Positions 35,502 to 46,438 of a stretch of 64,000 bases of DNA are shown in pieces; position 1 is the first letter of the stretch, and each line of letters starts with the position of its first letter. The stretch is from Comamonadaceae bacterium OS-1 (lineage in GTDB: Bacteria; Pseudomonadota; Gammaproteobacteria; Burkholderiales; Burkholderiaceae_C), in assembly GCA_027923965.1 (NCBI GenBank), contig AP026969.1, forward strand, positions 124,001 through 188,000, written 5' to 3'. The notes beneath the pieces were generated by a model that saw nothing but the letters and a program-made list of their open reading frames with translations, did not search any database and had not been told where the DNA came from. The position numbers and the translations under genes were made by a program.

Positions 35502-36357
35502 GCCGCTGGCCGCACCCGCGCTGCCACCCGAAATCGACCCCGCCCAGTCCGTCGAGCTGCTCAAAGAGCTGCACATCCTCACCCGTGACGGCAAGCTCAA
35601 CCAGGACTCGCGGCGCAAGCTCAAGCAGGTCTACCACCTGTTCCAGTTCATCGAAAAGCTGTTGGGCGAGTTGCCCGCCAGCAGCACCGGTTTGACCCTG
35701 GCCGACCACGGCGCGGGCAAGTCCTACCTGGGCTTCATCGTCTACGACCTGTACTTCAAGGCCCTGGGTGTCGGCCACATCTATGGCATTGAGACGCGCT
35801 CTGAATTGGTCACCAAGTCGCAAGAACTCGCAGCGCGCCTGGGCTTTGAGCGCATGTCCTTTCTGAACCTGAGCGTGGCCGAATCCACCCAGTCGGCCCT
35901 GCTGCCCGCGCGCATCGACGTGGTCACCGCCCTGCACGCCTGCGACACCGCCACCGACGACGCGATTGCCTTTGGCCTGGAAAAGAACGCCCGCGCCATG
36001 GTGCTGGTGCCCTGCTGCCAGGCCGAGGTGGCGGCCTGCCTGCGCCAGAACAAGGCCTTGAACGGCAGCAAAACGCCCTTGTCCGAACTCTGGCGGCATC
36101 CGCTGCACACCCGCGAAATGGGCAGCCAGATCACCAATGTGCTGCGCTGCCTGTACCTGGAAGCCTGGGGCTACCAGGTCACCGTGACCGAGCTGGTCGG
36201 CTGGGAGCACAGCATGAAAAACGAGCTCATCATCGCCAAGCACACCGGCCATAAAAAGCGTGCTGCCGCCGAGCGCCTGACGGCACTGCTGGCCGAGTTT
36301 GGCCTGTCGGCCCTGCTGGCCACCCGCTTCAAATTGCCCGAAACACCCGGAGCCTGA
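35482..36357 (+). CDS. SAM-dependent methyltransferase-like protein
   Basis: A 291-residue protein with a Rossmann-type methyltransferase core. LTLADHGAGKSYLGFIVYDL is the SAM-binding loop in the variant DxGAGKSYL form typical of this family. IYGIETRSELVTKSQELAARLGFERMSFLN gives the second strand and acidic-end motif, and DVVTALHACDTATDDAIAFGLEKNARAMVLVPCCQAEV is the catalytic-side block with LHACD and PCCQ. That HACDxATD/PCC pattern is shared with proteins related to GCD14/METTL25-like methyltransferases. ATG 35482 overlaps the DUF1415 gene by 20 bp. Substrate is unknown; RNA or protein is possible. Confidence 0.8.
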   Translation: MKTPKNKPLAAPALPPEIDPAQSVELLKELHILTRDGKLNQDSRRKLKQVYHLFQFIEKLLGELPASSTGLTLADHGAGKSYLGFIVYDLYFKALGVGHIYGIETRSELVTKSQELAARLGFERMSFLNLSVAESTQSALLPARIDVVTALHACDTATDDAIAFGLEKNARAMVLVPCCQAEVAACLRQNKALNGSKTPLSELWRHPLHTREMGSQITNVLRCLYLEAWGYQVTVTELVGWEHSMKNELIIAKHTGHKKRAAAERLTALLAEFGLSALLATRFKLPETPGA

Positions 36358-36359
36358 CC

Positions 36360-37331
36360 ATGTCTGCTGTGCCGTTAAAGAAATTTTTGCCCCAGGCCAG
36401 CCCGCTGGTACTGGGCTGCATGGGCCTGGGCGGCGGCTGGGACACGCAGCCGCTAACCGACTTTGATGTGGACAAGGCCCAGGCCGCCACCGAGGCTGCG
36501 CTGGCGGCGGGCATCACCCTGTTTGACCACGCCAACATCTACACGCTGGGCAAGGCCGAGGAGAGCTTTGGCCGCCTGTTCCAGCGCCAGCCCTCGCTGC
36601 GGCACAGCCTGCTGCTGCAGTCCAAATGCGGCATCCGCTTCGCCGATGCAGAAGGCCCCAAGCGCTACGACCTGTCGGCCCAGCATATTGTGGGGAGCGT
36701 GGACGCGATCTTGCGTAGGCTGCAGACCGACTACCTGGACGTGCTGATCCTGCACCGTCCCGACCCGCTGGTGCAGCCCGCCGAAGTGGCCGAGGCCTGG
36801 CAACAGATCAAGGCCGCAGGCAAGGCGCGCTTCCTGGGCGTATCGAACATGCACGCCGCCCAGGTGGCCTGGTTGCAGCAGGCGCTGGACGAGCCTCTGG
36901 TGGTGAACCAGTTGGAGATGAGTCTGCTCAAGCGCGACTGGTTGGAGTCTGCCACTTGCTTCAACGACGGGCAGGGCGCATCGTCGCTCGCGTGGGACGG
37001 CACGCTGGAATACGCCCAACAACACGGCCTGCAGCTCCAGGCCTGGGGCGCTTTGGCACGCGGCTGGTTCACCGGTGCCGCGCCAGCCGACGCCCCCGCC
37101 GCTGTGCGCCGCACCGCAGACCGCGTGGCGCAACTGGCCCAAGCCCACGGTGTGTCCAATGAGGCCATCGTGCTGGCCTGGCTGATGCAGCACCCGGCGC
37201 GCATCCAGCCCGTGATCGGCACCACCGACCCCCAGCGCATCCACGCCTGCGCCCAGGCCACCCAGGTGACCCTCAGCCGGGGTGCGTGGTACCAGCTTTA
37301 TGAGACCGCCCGGGGCCACGAACTGCCTTGA
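36360..37331 (+). CDS. aldo/keto reductase (YdhF-like)
   Basis: A 323-residue TIM-barrel NADPH oxidoreductase of the AKR family. Catalytic residues are Asp56 and Tyr61 in FDHANIYTLGKAEESFG, Lys89 in QSKCGIR and His132 in LHRPDPL. GVSNMHAAQ, NQLEMSLL and LAWLMQHPARIQPVIGTTDPQRI are standard barrel blocks. The order resembles E. coli YdhF, whose physiological substrate is unresolved. The gene starts 2 bp after the methyltransferase stop, so it belongs to the same transcript. The left inverted repeat of the transposase element begins 4 bp after its stop, showing the insertion landed at the gene boundary. Confidence 0.93.
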   Translation: MSAVPLKKFLPQASPLVLGCMGLGGGWDTQPLTDFDVDKAQAATEAALAAGITLFDHANIYTLGKAEESFGRLFQRQPSLRHSLLLQSKCGIRFADAEGPKRYDLSAQHIVGSVDAILRRLQTDYLDVLILHRPDPLVQPAEVAEAWQQIKAAGKARFLGVSNMHAAQVAWLQQALDEPLVVNQLEMSLLKRDWLESATCFNDGQGASSLAWDGTLEYAQQHGLQLQAWGALARGWFTGAAPADAPAAVRRTADRVAQLAQAHGVSNEAIVLAWLMQHPARIQPVIGTTDPQRIHACAQATQVTLSRGAWYQLYETARGHELP

Positions 37332-37389
37332 AGAAATAATAGGGGTCAGAACCCGATTAATATCGCGCATCCACTTTGAGGTTGCGTAC

Positions 37390-38088
37390 ATGGCCCGGCT
37401 TCCCCGCCTCACCGTCCCCGGTTACCCCCACCACGTCATCCAGCGTGGCAACAACCGCCAGCCCATCTTTGTCCACCCGGGCGATTACGGCCTGTTGCTG
37501 GGCCTGCTGACCGAGAACGCCAAGAAGTTCGGCGTGCAGGTCCATGCCTATGTGCTGATGCCCAACCACTTCCACCTGCTGGCCACACCCGCCACGGCCG
37601 AGAGCCTGCCGCAGATGATGCAGGCGGTGGGCCGCAGCTATGTGCGCTATTTCAACGATGCGCAGGGCCGCACCGGCACCCTGTGGGAAGGGCGCTACAA
37701 ATCCACCCTGGTGCAAACCGACCGCTACCTGCTGGCCTGCATGGCCTACATCGATCTGAACCCGGTGCGGGCCGGGCTGGTGGCCGACCCGCGCGACTAC
37801 GCCTGGTCCAGCTACGGCCACCACATCGGCCAGCGGGCCGACAAACTGGTCACGCCACACCCGCTGTGGTGGGCGCTGGGCAACACGCCGTTTGCACGCG
37901 AGGTGGCCTACGCCAAATTGGTGCATGCAGGCATCACCGAGGAGCAACAGCAGCAACTGACCCAATCGGCCTTGCGTGGCTGGGCTTTGGGCGATGCGGA
38001 TTTTGTGGCGGATTTACAAAAGCGCACCGAACGCCGGGTGGCCAAGGCCGCCGCAGGCCGACCCTTTTTGCCCAAAAAATCAGAATAA
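37390..38088 (+). CDS. REP-associated tyrosine transposase (Y1/IS200-like)
   Basis: A 232-residue single-strand HUH-type transposase. The start at ATG 37390 gives the common N-terminus ARLPRLTVPGYPHHVIQRGNNRQ. The HUH motif is His60-Phe-His62 in YVLMPNHFHLLATP, and the candidate catalytic tyrosine is Tyr84 or Tyr87 in GRSYVRYFNDAQGRTGTLWEGRYK. YIDLNPVRAGLVADPRDYAWSSYGHHIG is the diagnostic C-terminal block of the RAYT branch. The frame is complete, so the enzyme is probably active. RAYTs cleave REP hairpins and are usually single-copy chromosomal genes without self-transposition. The C-terminal basic tail (KRTERRVAKAAAGRPFLPKKSE) may bind DNA. Confidence 0.95.
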   Translation: MARLPRLTVPGYPHHVIQRGNNRQPIFVHPGDYGLLLGLLTENAKKFGVQVHAYVLMPNHFHLLATPATAESLPQMMQAVGRSYVRYFNDAQGRTGTLWEGRYKSTLVQTDRYLLACMAYIDLNPVRAGLVADPRDYAWSSYGHHIGQRADKLVTPHPLWWALGNTPFAREVAYAKLVHAGITEEQQQQLTQSALRGWALGDADFVADLQKRTERRVAKAAAGRPFLPKKSE

Positions 38089-38094
38089 AAAGTG

Positions 38095-38132
38095 CTTCTC
38101 GTGCTTATCCAATCAGCACAAGCAGCTCCTAT
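38095..38132. repeat. dispersed palindromic short repeat inside the transposase element
   Basis: TGCTTCTCGTGCTTATCCAA followed by TCAGCACAAGCAGCTCCTAT. Read on the other strand it is AGGAGCTGCTTGTGCTGATT..., nearly the same as the copy at 10704-10740. It lies just after the transposase stop and could be the structured substrate or a 3'-end signal. Confidence 0.6.
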
Positions 38133-38206
38133 TTTTGATGTGTCCCCATTTAATTACTTGATGATTTAGTCAAGAATTAATTGGAATCTGACCCCTATTA
38201 TTCTGC

Positions 38207-38235
38207 TTGGCATTGTTGTTGCTGTGCTTTATGCT
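38207..38235 (+). promoter_or_regulatory. candidate sigma-70 promoter for gltBD
   Basis: TTGGCA at 38207-38212 and TATGCT at 38230-38235 are separated by exactly 17 bp, five and four matches to the -35 and -10 consensus. The site starts 5 bp after the right inverted repeat of the transposase element and ends 33 bp before the gltB ATG. The gltB ribosome site AGGAGAG is at about 38259. Confidence 0.5.
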
Positions 38236-38268
38236 TCGATCCCCCGCGAAACACTATAGGAGAGCGCC

Positions 38269-41200
38269 ATGACAACGGCTGCCGAGATCCAGTATCTCAA
38301 AGACCACGGTTTGTATTCCTCCAGCAACGAGCACGATGCTTGTGGCCTGGGTTTTGTGGCCCATATCAAGGGCGAAAAGCGCCACGATATCGTCACCCAG
38401 GCGCTGAAGATCCTGGAAAACATCGACCACCGGGGTGCCGTGGGTGCCGACCCGCTGATGGGCGATGGCGCGGGCATTCTGATCCAGATCCCCGACGCGC
38501 TCTACCGCGAAGAAATGGCCAAGCAAGGTGTGACCCTGCCCGCCGCCGGTGAGTACGGCGTGGGCATGATCTTCTTGCCCAAAGAGCACGCCTCCCGCCA
38601 GGCCTGCGAGCAGGAGATGGAGCGCGCCATCAAGGCCGAAGGCCAGGTGTTCCTGGGCTGGCGCGATGTGCCGGTGGACAAGGACATGCCCATGTCGCCC
38701 ACGGTGCGCAAGACCGAGCCGCTCTTGAAGCAGGTATTCATTGGCCGCGGCGACGATGTCATCGTGCAGGACGCGCTGGAGCGCAAGCTGTACGTGATCC
38801 GCAAGACCGCCAGCGCCAACATCCAGAACCTCAAGCTCAAGCACAGCAAAGAGTATTACGTGCCCAGCATGTCCAGCCGCACGGTCATCTACAAGGGCCT
38901 GCTGTTGGCCGACCAGGTCGGCGTGTACTACAAGGATTTGTCCGACGAGCGCTGCGTCTCGGCGATTGGCCTGGTGCACCAGCGTTTCTCCACCAACACC
39001 TTCCCCGAGTGGCCGCTGGCCCACCCATACCGCTACGTGGCGCACAACGGTGAAATCAACACCGTCAAGGGCAACTACAACTGGATGAAGGCCCGCGAAG
39101 GCGTGATGGCCAGCCCCGTGCTGGCCGCCGACCTGGCCAAGCTCTACCCCATCAGCTTCGCCAACCAGTCCGACACCGCCACCTTCGACAACTGCCTGGA
39201 GTTGCTGACCATGGCCGGCTACCCCATCAGCCAGGCCGTGATGATGATGATCCCCGAGCCCTGGGAACAGCACACCAACATGGACGAGCGCCGCCGCGCC
39301 TTCTACGAATACCACGCCGCGATGATGGAACCCTGGGACGGCCCGGCCTCCATCGTGTTCACCGATGGCCGCCAGATCGGTGCCACGCTGGACCGCAACG
39401 GCCTGCGCCCCTCGCGCTACTGCGTTACCGACGACGACCTGGTCATCATGGCCTCCGAGTCCGGCGTGCTGCCCGTGCCCGAGAACAAGATCGTGCGCAA
39501 ATGGCGTTTGCAGCCCGGCAAGATGTTCCTGATCGACCTGGAACAGGGCCGCATGATCGACGACGACGAGCTCAAGGCCAACATCGTCAACACCAAGCCC
39601 TACAAGCAGTGGATCGACAACCTGCGCATCAAGCTCGACAGCGTGCCCGCCGACTCGGCTGCCGCCACCGTCAGCCCCACAGCGCTGCTCGACCGCCAGC
39701 AGGCCTTCGGCTACACCCAGGAAGACATCAAGTTCCTGCTCTCGCCCATGGCCCAGGCCGGGGAAGAGGGCATCGGCTCCATGGGCAACGACAGCCCGCT
39801 GGCTGTGCTCAGCGACAAGAACAAGCCGCTGTACAACTACTTCCGCCAGATGTTCGCCCAGGTGACGAACCCGCCGATCGACCCGATCCGCGAAGCCATC
39901 GTCATGTCGCTGGTGTCCTTCATCGGCCCCAAGCCCAACCTGCTGGACATCAACCAGGTCAACCCGCCGATGCGCCTGGAAGTGGCCCAGCCCATCCTCG
40001 ACTTTGCCGACATGGCCAAGCTGCGCGACATCGAACGCCACACCCACGGCAAGTTCCGCAGCCACACGCTGGACATCACCTATCCCGCCGCCTGGGGCCG
40101 CGAGGGCGTGGAAGCCAAGCTGGCCTCGCTGTGCGCCGAAGCCGTGGACGCGATCAAGGGCGGTAAAAACATCCTCATCGTCAGCGACCGCAACGTCAGC
40201 GCCACGCAAATCGCCATTCCCGCCCTGCTGGCCAGCAGCGCCCTGCACCAGCACCTGGTGACCCTGGGCCTGCGCACCACTACCGGCCTGGTGGTGGAAA
40301 CCGGTACCGCCCGCGAAGTGCACCACTTTGGCGTGCTGGCAGGCTACGGTGCCGAAGCCATCCACCCCTACCTGGCGATGGAAACCCTGGCCGACCTGCA
40401 CAAGGACCTGTCCGGTGCGCTGTCGCCCGAGAAAGCCATCTACAACTACGTCAAGGCTATCGGCAAGGGCCTCTCCAAGATCATGTCCAAGATGGGCGTG
40501 AGCACCTACATGAGCTACTGTGGTGCGCAGCTGTTCGAGGTGATTGGCCTGAACCAGGAAACCGTCTCCAAGTACTTCACCGGCACCTCCAGCCGCGTGG
40601 AAGGCATTGGCGTGTTCGAGATTGCCGAAGAAGCCCTGCGCATGCACAAGGCGGCTTTTGGCGACGACCCGGTGCTGGCCACCATGCTCGACGCGGGCGG
40701 TGAATACGCCTGGCGCGTGCGCGGCGAAGAGCACATGTGGACGCCCGATGCCATCGCCAAGCTGCAGCACAGCACCCGCGCCAACAACTGGAACACCTAC
40801 AAGGAATACGCCCAGCTCATCAACGACCAAAGCCGTCGCCACATGACCCTGCGCGGCCTGTTCGAGTTCAAGATCGACCCGGCCAAGGCCATTCCGGTGG
40901 AAGAAGTCGAAGCGGCGAAAGAAATCGTCAAGCGCTTCGCCACCGGTGCCATGTCCATGGGCTCCATCTCCACCGAAGCCCACACCACCCTGGCCGTGGC
41001 CATGAACCGCATTGGCGGCAAGAGCAACACCGGCGAAGGCGGCGAGGACTCCAACCGTTACCGCCAGGAGCTCAAGGGCATCCCGATCAAGCAAGGCCAG
41101 ACCCTGCGTGAAATCATCGGCCCCGAGGTGGTGGAAACCGTCAACTACCCGCTGCAAGACGGCGACTCGCTGCGCAGCCGCATCAAGCAGGTGGCTTCGG

Positions 41201-42999
41201 GCCGCTTCGGTGTCACCGCCGAATACCTGGTGTCCAGCGACCAGATCCAGATCAAGATGGCCCAGGGTGCCAAGCCGGGCGAGGGCGGCCAGCTGCCCGG
41301 CGGCAAGGTGTCCGAGTACATCGGCAAGCTGCGCCACTCGGTGCCAGGTGTGGGCCTGATTTCGCCCCCGCCGCACCACGACATCTATTCGATCGAAGAC
41401 TTGGCCCAGCTGATCCACGACCTGAAGAACGTGGCACCGCACGCCAGCATCAGCACCAAGCTGGTGTCGGAAGTGGGCGTGGGCACCATCGCCGCAGGCG
41501 TGACCAAGTGCAAGAGCGACCACATCGTGATCGCCGGGCACGACGGCGGCACCGGCGCATCGCCCTGGTCGTCCATCAAGCATGCCGGTGGCCCGTGGGA
41601 AATCGGCCTGGCCGAAACGCAGCAGACCCTGGTGCTGAACCGCCTGCGGGGCCGCGTGCGCGTGCAGGCCGACGGCCAGATGAAGACCGGCCGCGATGTC
41701 GCCATCGGCGCACTGCTGGGCGCGGATGAATTCGGCTTTGCCACCGCCCCGCTGGTGGTCGAAGGCTGCATCATGATGCGCAAGTGCCACCTGAACACCT
41801 GCCCCGTGGGTGTGGCTACGCAAGACCCGGTGCTGCGCAAGAAATTCCAGGGCAAGCCTGAGCATGTGGTGAACTTCTTCTTCTTCATCGCCGAAGAAGT
41901 GCGCCAGATCATGGCCCAGCTGGGCATCCGCAAGTTCGACGACCTGATTGGCCGCGCCGACCTGCTGGACACCCGCAAGGGCATCGCCCACTGGAAGGCC
42001 AGCGGCCTGGACTTCAACCGCCTGTTCGCCCAGCCCAATGTGCCCGCCGATGTGCCGCGTTACCACGTGCAAAACCAGGAGCACGGCCTGGAAAAATCGC
42101 TGGATAACGTGCTGATCGAGAAATCGCAGCCCGCCATCCTGCGCGGCGAGAAGGTCAAGTTCATGGAAGTGGCGCGCAACGTCAACCGCTCGCTGGGAGC
42201 CATGCTCTCGGGTGCGCTGACCAAGGTGCGCCCCGAAGGCCTGCCGGACGACACCATCCGCATCCAGCTCGAAGGTACGGGCGGCCAGTCGTTTGGTGCC
42301 TTCCTGGCCAACGGCATCACGCTGTACCTGATTGGCGATGCCAACGACTACACCGGCAAGGGCCTCTCCGGTGGCCGTATCGTGGTACGCCCCAGCATCG
42401 ACTTCCGCGGCACGGCCACGCAAAACACTATCGTCGGCAACACGGTGATGTACGGCGCGACCAGCGGCGAATCCTTCTTCAGCGGCGTGGCCGGGGAGCG
42501 CTTTGCGGTGCGCCTGTCGGGTGCCACCACGGTGGTGGAAGGCACGGGTGACCACGGTTGCGAGTACATGACCGGTGGCACCGCGTTGATCCTGGGTAAA
42601 ACCGGACGCAACTTCGCTGCCGGCATGAGCGGCGGCATCGCCTACGTCTATGACGAAGATGGCCAGTTCGCCAAGCGCTGCAACATGTCCATGGTGTCCC
42701 TGGAGAAAGTGCTGCCCTCGGGTGAGCAACAAGGCCTGGGCGTGGCCGACCAGTGGCACAACGGCCAGACCGACGAAGTCCAGCTCAAGAAGCTGCTGGA
42801 AGACCACAACCGCTGGACCGGCAGCAAGCGCGCCCGCGATCTGCTGGACAGCTGGGCCGAGGCGCGTGGCAAGTTCGTCAAGGTGTTCCCGCTGGAGTAC
42901 CAGCGCGCCCTGGGCGAAATCCATGCACGAAAAGTGGCCCTTGCGCAGGCCGCATCAGCACAAGCAGCTACTAAAACAGAAGCAGTGCCTGCCAAGTAA
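38269..42999 (+). CDS. gltB: glutamate synthase (NADPH) large subunit
   Basis: A 1576-residue iron-sulfur flavoenzyme subunit that makes two glutamates from glutamine and 2-oxoglutarate. The N-terminal class II amidotransferase nucleophile is Cys25 (DACGLGFV), revealed after removal of a propeptide as in known GltB. The central domain, the FMN-binding synthase domain ([32 protein letters not shown] to [23 protein letters not shown]), the 3Fe-4S cysteine cluster ([19 protein letters not shown]) and the C-terminal GXGXG beta-helix ([42 protein letters not shown]) are all intact. ATG 38269 follows AGGAGAG. The last 20 residues ([15 protein letters not shown]) are coded by the CAGCACAAGCAGCTACT repeat core, a lineage-specific tail. 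gltD follows after 26 bp. Confidence 0.98.
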   Translation: MTTAAEIQYLKDHGLYSSSNEHDACGLGFVAHIKGEKRHDIVTQALKILENIDHRGAVGADPLMGDGAGILIQIPDALYREEMAKQGVTLPAAGEYGVGMIFLPKEHASRQACEQEMERAIKAEGQVFLGWRDVPVDKDMPMSPTVRKTEPLLKQVFIGRGDDVIVQDALERKLYVIRKTASANIQNLKLKHSKEYYVPSMSSRTVIYKGLLLADQVGVYYKDLSDERCVSAIGLVHQRFSTNTFPEWPLAHPYRYVAHNGEINTVKGNYNWMKAREGVMASPVLAADLAKLYPISFANQSDTATFDNCLELLTMAGYPISQAVMMMIPEPWEQHTNMDERRRAFYEYHAAMMEPWDGPASIVFTDGRQIGATLDRNGLRPSRYCVTDDDLVIMASESGVLPVPENKIVRKWRLQPGKMFLIDLEQGRMIDDDELKANIVNTKPYKQWIDNLRIKLDSVPADSAAATVSPTALLDRQQAFGYTQEDIKFLLSPMAQAGEEGIGSMGNDSPLAVLSDKNKPLYNYFRQMFAQVTNPPIDPIREAIVMSLVSFIGPKPNLLDINQVNPPMRLEVAQPILDFADMAKLRDIERHTHGKFRSHTLDITYPAAWGREGVEAKLASLCAEAVDAIKGGKNILIVSDRNVSATQIAIPALLASSALHQHLVTLGLRTTTGLVVETGTAREVHHFGVLAGYGAEAIHPYLAMETLADLHKDLSGALSPEKAIYNYVKAIGKGLSKIMSKMGVSTYMSYCGAQLFEVIGLNQETVSKYFTGTSSRVEGIGVFEIAEEALRMHKAAFGDDPVLATMLDAGGEYAWRVRGEEHMWTPDAIAKLQHSTRANNWNTYKEYAQLINDQSRRHMTLRGLFEFKIDPAKAIPVEEVEAAKEIVKRFATGAMSMGSISTEAHTTLAVAMNRIGGKSNTGEGGEDSNRYRQELKGIPIKQGQTLREIIGPEVVETVNYPLQDGDSLRSRIKQVASGRFGVTAEYLVSSDQIQIKMAQGAKPGEGGQLPGGKVSEYIGKLRHSVPGVGLISPPPHHDIYSIEDLAQLIHDLKNVAPHASISTKLVSEVGVGTIAAGVTKCKSDHIVIAGHDGGTGASPWSSIKHAGGPWEIGLAETQQTLVLNRLRGRVRVQADGQMKTGRDVAIGALLGADEFGFATAPLVVEGCIMMRKCHLNTCPVGVATQDPVLRKKFQGKPEHVVNFFFFIAEEVRQIMAQLGIRKFDDLIGRADLLDTRKGIAHWKASGLDFNRLFAQPNVPADVPRYHVQNQEHGLEKSLDNVLIEKSQPAILRGEKVKFMEVARNVNRSLGAMLSGALTKVRPEGLPDDTIRIQLEGTGGQSFGAFLANGITLYLIGDANDYTGKGLSGGRIVVRPSIDFRGTATQNTIVGNTVMYGATSGESFFSGVAGERFAVRLSGATTVVEGTGDHGCEYMTGGTALILGKTGRNFAAGMSGGIAYVYDEDGQFAKRCNMSMVSLEKVLPSGEQQGLGVADQWHNGQTDEVQLKKLLEDHNRWTGSKRARDLLDSWAEARGKFVKVFPLEYQRALGEIHARKVALAQAASAQAATKTEAVPAK
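42949..42990. repeat. dispersed repeat core in frame at the gltB 3' end
   Basis: GCATCAGCACAAGCAGCTAC followed by TAAAACAGAAGCAGTGCC codes the last residues of GltB. ATCAGCACAAGCAGCT is identical to the arm of the copy at about 38111-38126. The coding frame runs through it, so the element became part of the protein. Confidence 0.55.
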
Positions 43000-43025
43000 A
43001 GCCAAGCAAAGAATAGGAACGAATC

Positions 43026-44504
<1,479 letters not shown>

Positions 44505-44707
44505 AATGTTGAACACCCCCAGGCTACAGCGCAAGCGCTTTCCGCCAACCCCCTTGCAGGGGGCAACACCTGTGGCCTGGTAAAGCCAGTTCCACGGTGT
44601 TTCTGGAAGGGGTGTCTGTGCCTTGGGTTATGTGCTTTTTCGGGGGTCTGCGATTCTACCATGGGCGTGAGCAGCTCCTGAATTCATAGCGTAGGGCGGA
44701 AACTCTA
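44505..44707. other. intergenic stretch after gltD
   Basis: About 200 bases with no gene. It contains a possible weak hairpin from CCCCCTTGCAGGGGG (about 44551-44565) and a degenerate copy of the dispersed repeat core (CGTGAGCAGCTCCTGAATTC, about 44665-44684). The mla upstream signals begin after it. Confidence 0.4.
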
Positions 44708-44733
44708 ATACATACATCCGGGTATGTTTGTAT
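44708..44733. promoter_or_regulatory. 26-bp A/T-rich imperfect palindrome upstream of mlaF
   Basis: ATACATACAT (44708-44717), spacer CCGGGT, then ATGTTTGTAT (44724-44733): ten-base arms with one mismatch, set in G+C-rich surroundings about 80 bp before mlaF. The symmetry is that of a dimeric regulator site. No regulator can be named. Confidence 0.4.
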
Positions 44734-44777
44734 TTCGCGACACTGCCGGGCCGACTATGGGGGCTATCCCTTATCAT

Positions 44778-44812
44778 GCAAAAGCCGGAAGTGTTCCGGC
44801 TTTTGCTTTTTT
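44778..44812 (+). terminator. strong rho-independent terminator touching the mlaF start codon
   Basis: GCAAAAGCCGGAA (44778-44790), loop GTG, TTCCGGCTTTTGC (44794-44806), then six T. The 13-bp stem is perfect. Its T run ends at the base before the mlaF ATG (44813), so it would stop transcripts coming from gltBD, and it also occupies the place where mlaF should have a ribosome site. Confidence 0.85.
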
Positions 44813-45649
44813 ATGACCTCATCCGCTTCTGACAACCTTGTTGACATCCGCCAGCTCACCTTCGGGTACGGAGATCGTCCGGTGCTGGACGGCATTACGC
44901 TGAGCATTCCGCGCGGCAAGGTGACGGCTTTGATGGGGGCTTCGGGTGGCGGCAAGACCACGGTGCTGCGCCTGATTGGTGGGCAGATCACGGCGCAAAA
45001 GGGCGAGCTGCTGCTGGGCGGCCAGAACGTCGCCCAGTTTGACCAGGCCGGTTGGTACGCTGCGCGCCGCCGCATGGGCATGCTGTTCCAGTTTGGCGCC
45101 TTATTTACCGATATGACGGTGTTCGACAACGTGGCGTTTCCGCTGCGCGAGCACACCGACCTGTCCGAAGCGCTGGTGCGCGACATCGTGCTGATGAAGC
45201 TGGGTGCGGTTGGCCTGCGCGGCGCGCGCGACCTCATGCCCAGTGAAGTCTCGGGCGGCATGGCGCGCCGGGTGGCCCTGGCCCGCGCCATGGCGCTGGA
45301 CCCCGAGCTGCTGATGTACGACGAGCCTTTCGCCGGGCTGGACCCGATATCGTTGGGCACCGCAGCCCGGTTGATCCGCGACCTGAACGACACCATGGGC
45401 CTGACCAGCGTGGTGGTGTCGCACGACCTGGACGAAACCTTTCACATCGCCGACAAGGTGGTGATTTTGGCCAACGGCAAGATCGTGGCCCAGGGCACGC
45501 CGGAGGAGGTGCGCGGCAGCACCGACCCGCTGGTGCACCAGTTCATCCACGCGCTGCCTGATGGTCCGGTGCGCTTCCATTACCCCGGCCCCACGGTGGA
45601 GCAGGATTTTGGTGCAGGCCTGCAGCCGCCCCAAGGTGGTGCCGCATGA
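44813..45649 (+). CDS. mlaF: phospholipid transport ATP-binding protein MlaF
   Basis: The 278-residue ABC ATPase of the Mla system, which keeps the outer membrane asymmetric by moving phospholipids between membranes. Walker A GASGGGKTT is at 42-50, the signature SGGMARRVALARA and Walker B LLMYDEPFAGLDP are intact, and an H-loop lies in VVVSHDLDE. The start is ATG 44813, directly after a terminator U-run; no in-frame start between there and the Walker A gives a family-like N-terminus, so the gene either has a leaderless transcript or depends on an unusual leader. It overlaps mlaE by 4 bp. The C-terminal tail after the ATPase core is longer than in E. coli. Confidence 0.95.
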   Translation: MTSSASDNLVDIRQLTFGYGDRPVLDGITLSIPRGKVTALMGASGGGKTTVLRLIGGQITAQKGELLLGGQNVAQFDQAGWYAARRRMGMLFQFGALFTDMTVFDNVAFPLREHTDLSEALVRDIVLMKLGAVGLRGARDLMPSEVSGGMARRVALARAMALDPELLMYDEPFAGLDPISLGTAARLIRDLNDTMGLTSVVVSHDLDETFHIADKVVILANGKIVAQGTPEEVRGSTDPLVHQFIHALPDGPVRFHYPGPTVEQDFGAGLQPPQGGAA

Positions 45650-46428
45650 GCTGGTACAAGCCATCCGACGTGGGTTTTGCGCTGCGCAGCAAACTGGCCG
45701 ATATCGGCCGCGCCACGCGCCTGTTTGTACGCCTGGTGGCGCTGCTGGGGCCTACTTTGCGGCGCTTTGGTCTGGTGCGCGACCAGATCCATTTTTTGGG
45801 CAACTATTCGCTGGCGCTGATCAGCGTGTCGGGCCTGTTCGTCGGCTTTGTGCTGGGCTTGCAGGGCTATTACACCTTGCAGCGTTATGGCTCCAGCGAG
45901 GCCCTGGGCATGCTGGTGGCCCTGAGCCTGGTGCGTGAACTGGGCCCCGTGGTCACGGCCCTGCTGTTTGCCGGGCGCGCGGGCACCTCGCTCACTGCAG
46001 GCATTGGTTTGATGAAGGCGGGCGAGCAGCTCAGCGCTATGGAGCTGATGGCGGTGGACCCGGTGCAGCGCATCCTGGCCCCGCGCTTTTGGGCCGGGGT
46101 GATCACCATGCCCTTGCTGGCAGCGCTGTTCAGCGCGGTGGGCATCGTGGGGGGCTGGGTGGTCGGCGTGCTGATGATCGGCGTGGATGCGGGCGCGTTC
46201 TGGAGCCAGATGCAGGGCGGCGTGGACGTGTGGCGTGACGTGGGCAACGGGGTCATCAAAAGCATCGTGTTCGGTTTTACGGTGAGCTTTGTGGCGCTGC
46301 TGCAAGGCTATGAGGCCCAGCCCACGCCCGAAGGCGTGTCGCGGGCGACGACGCGCACGGTGGTGGTGGCCTCGCTGGCGGTGCTGGCGCTGGATTTTCT
46401 GCTCACGGCCACCATGTTCACAATCTGA
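45646..46428 (+). CDS. mlaE: phospholipid transport permease MlaE
   Basis: A 260-residue permease of the MlaE family. Hydrophobic segments lie at about 55-80, 95-115, 150-175, 195-225 and 235-258. The conserved EEL-like coupling region is RELGPVVTALLFAGRAGTSLTAGIGLMKAGEQLSAMELMAVDPVQRILAPRFWAGV, the most recognisable part of the family and the surface facing MlaF. ATG 45646 overlaps the mlaF stop and mlaD starts 10 bp after its stop. Together with MlaF, MlaD and MlaB it forms the inner-membrane complex. Confidence 0.96.
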   Translation: MSWYKPSDVGFALRSKLADIGRATRLFVRLVALLGPTLRRFGLVRDQIHFLGNYSLALISVSGLFVGFVLGLQGYYTLQRYGSSEALGMLVALSLVRELGPVVTALLFAGRAGTSLTAGIGLMKAGEQLSAMELMAVDPVQRILAPRFWAGVITMPLLAALFSAVGIVGGWVVGVLMIGVDAGAFWSQMQGGVDVWRDVGNGVIKSIVFGFTVSFVALLQGYEAQPTPEGVSRATTRTVVVASLAVLALDFLLTATMFTI

Positions 46429-46438
46429 GGTACGGTTT

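Larger units (their letters stand above)
37335..38202 (+). mobile_element. REP-associated tyrosine transposase element with 27-bp inverted repeats
   Basis: A transposase gene is bracketed by near-perfect inverted repeats. The left copy 37335-37361 reads AATAATAGGGGTCAGA then ACCCGATTAAT; the right copy 38176-38202 is ATTAATTGGAA then TCTGACCCCTATTATT. The first 16 bases are an exact inverted match and the remainder differs at about three positions. AGGGGTCAGA...ATTAAT motifs of this type accompany many RAYT genes in proteobacteria. The element also contains one copy of the dispersed palindromic repeat (about 38095-38132). It fills the interval between the aldo/keto reductase stop and the gltB promoter. 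Confidence 0.85.

Noticed and set aside
38254..42924. Very long open frame antisense to gltB
   Set aside because: A consequence of high-GC codon bias in gltB; the product is a low-complexity His/Gly/Val-rich string without any domain. The similar long frames antisense to resB, lysA, mrcA and murA are shadows for the same reason.
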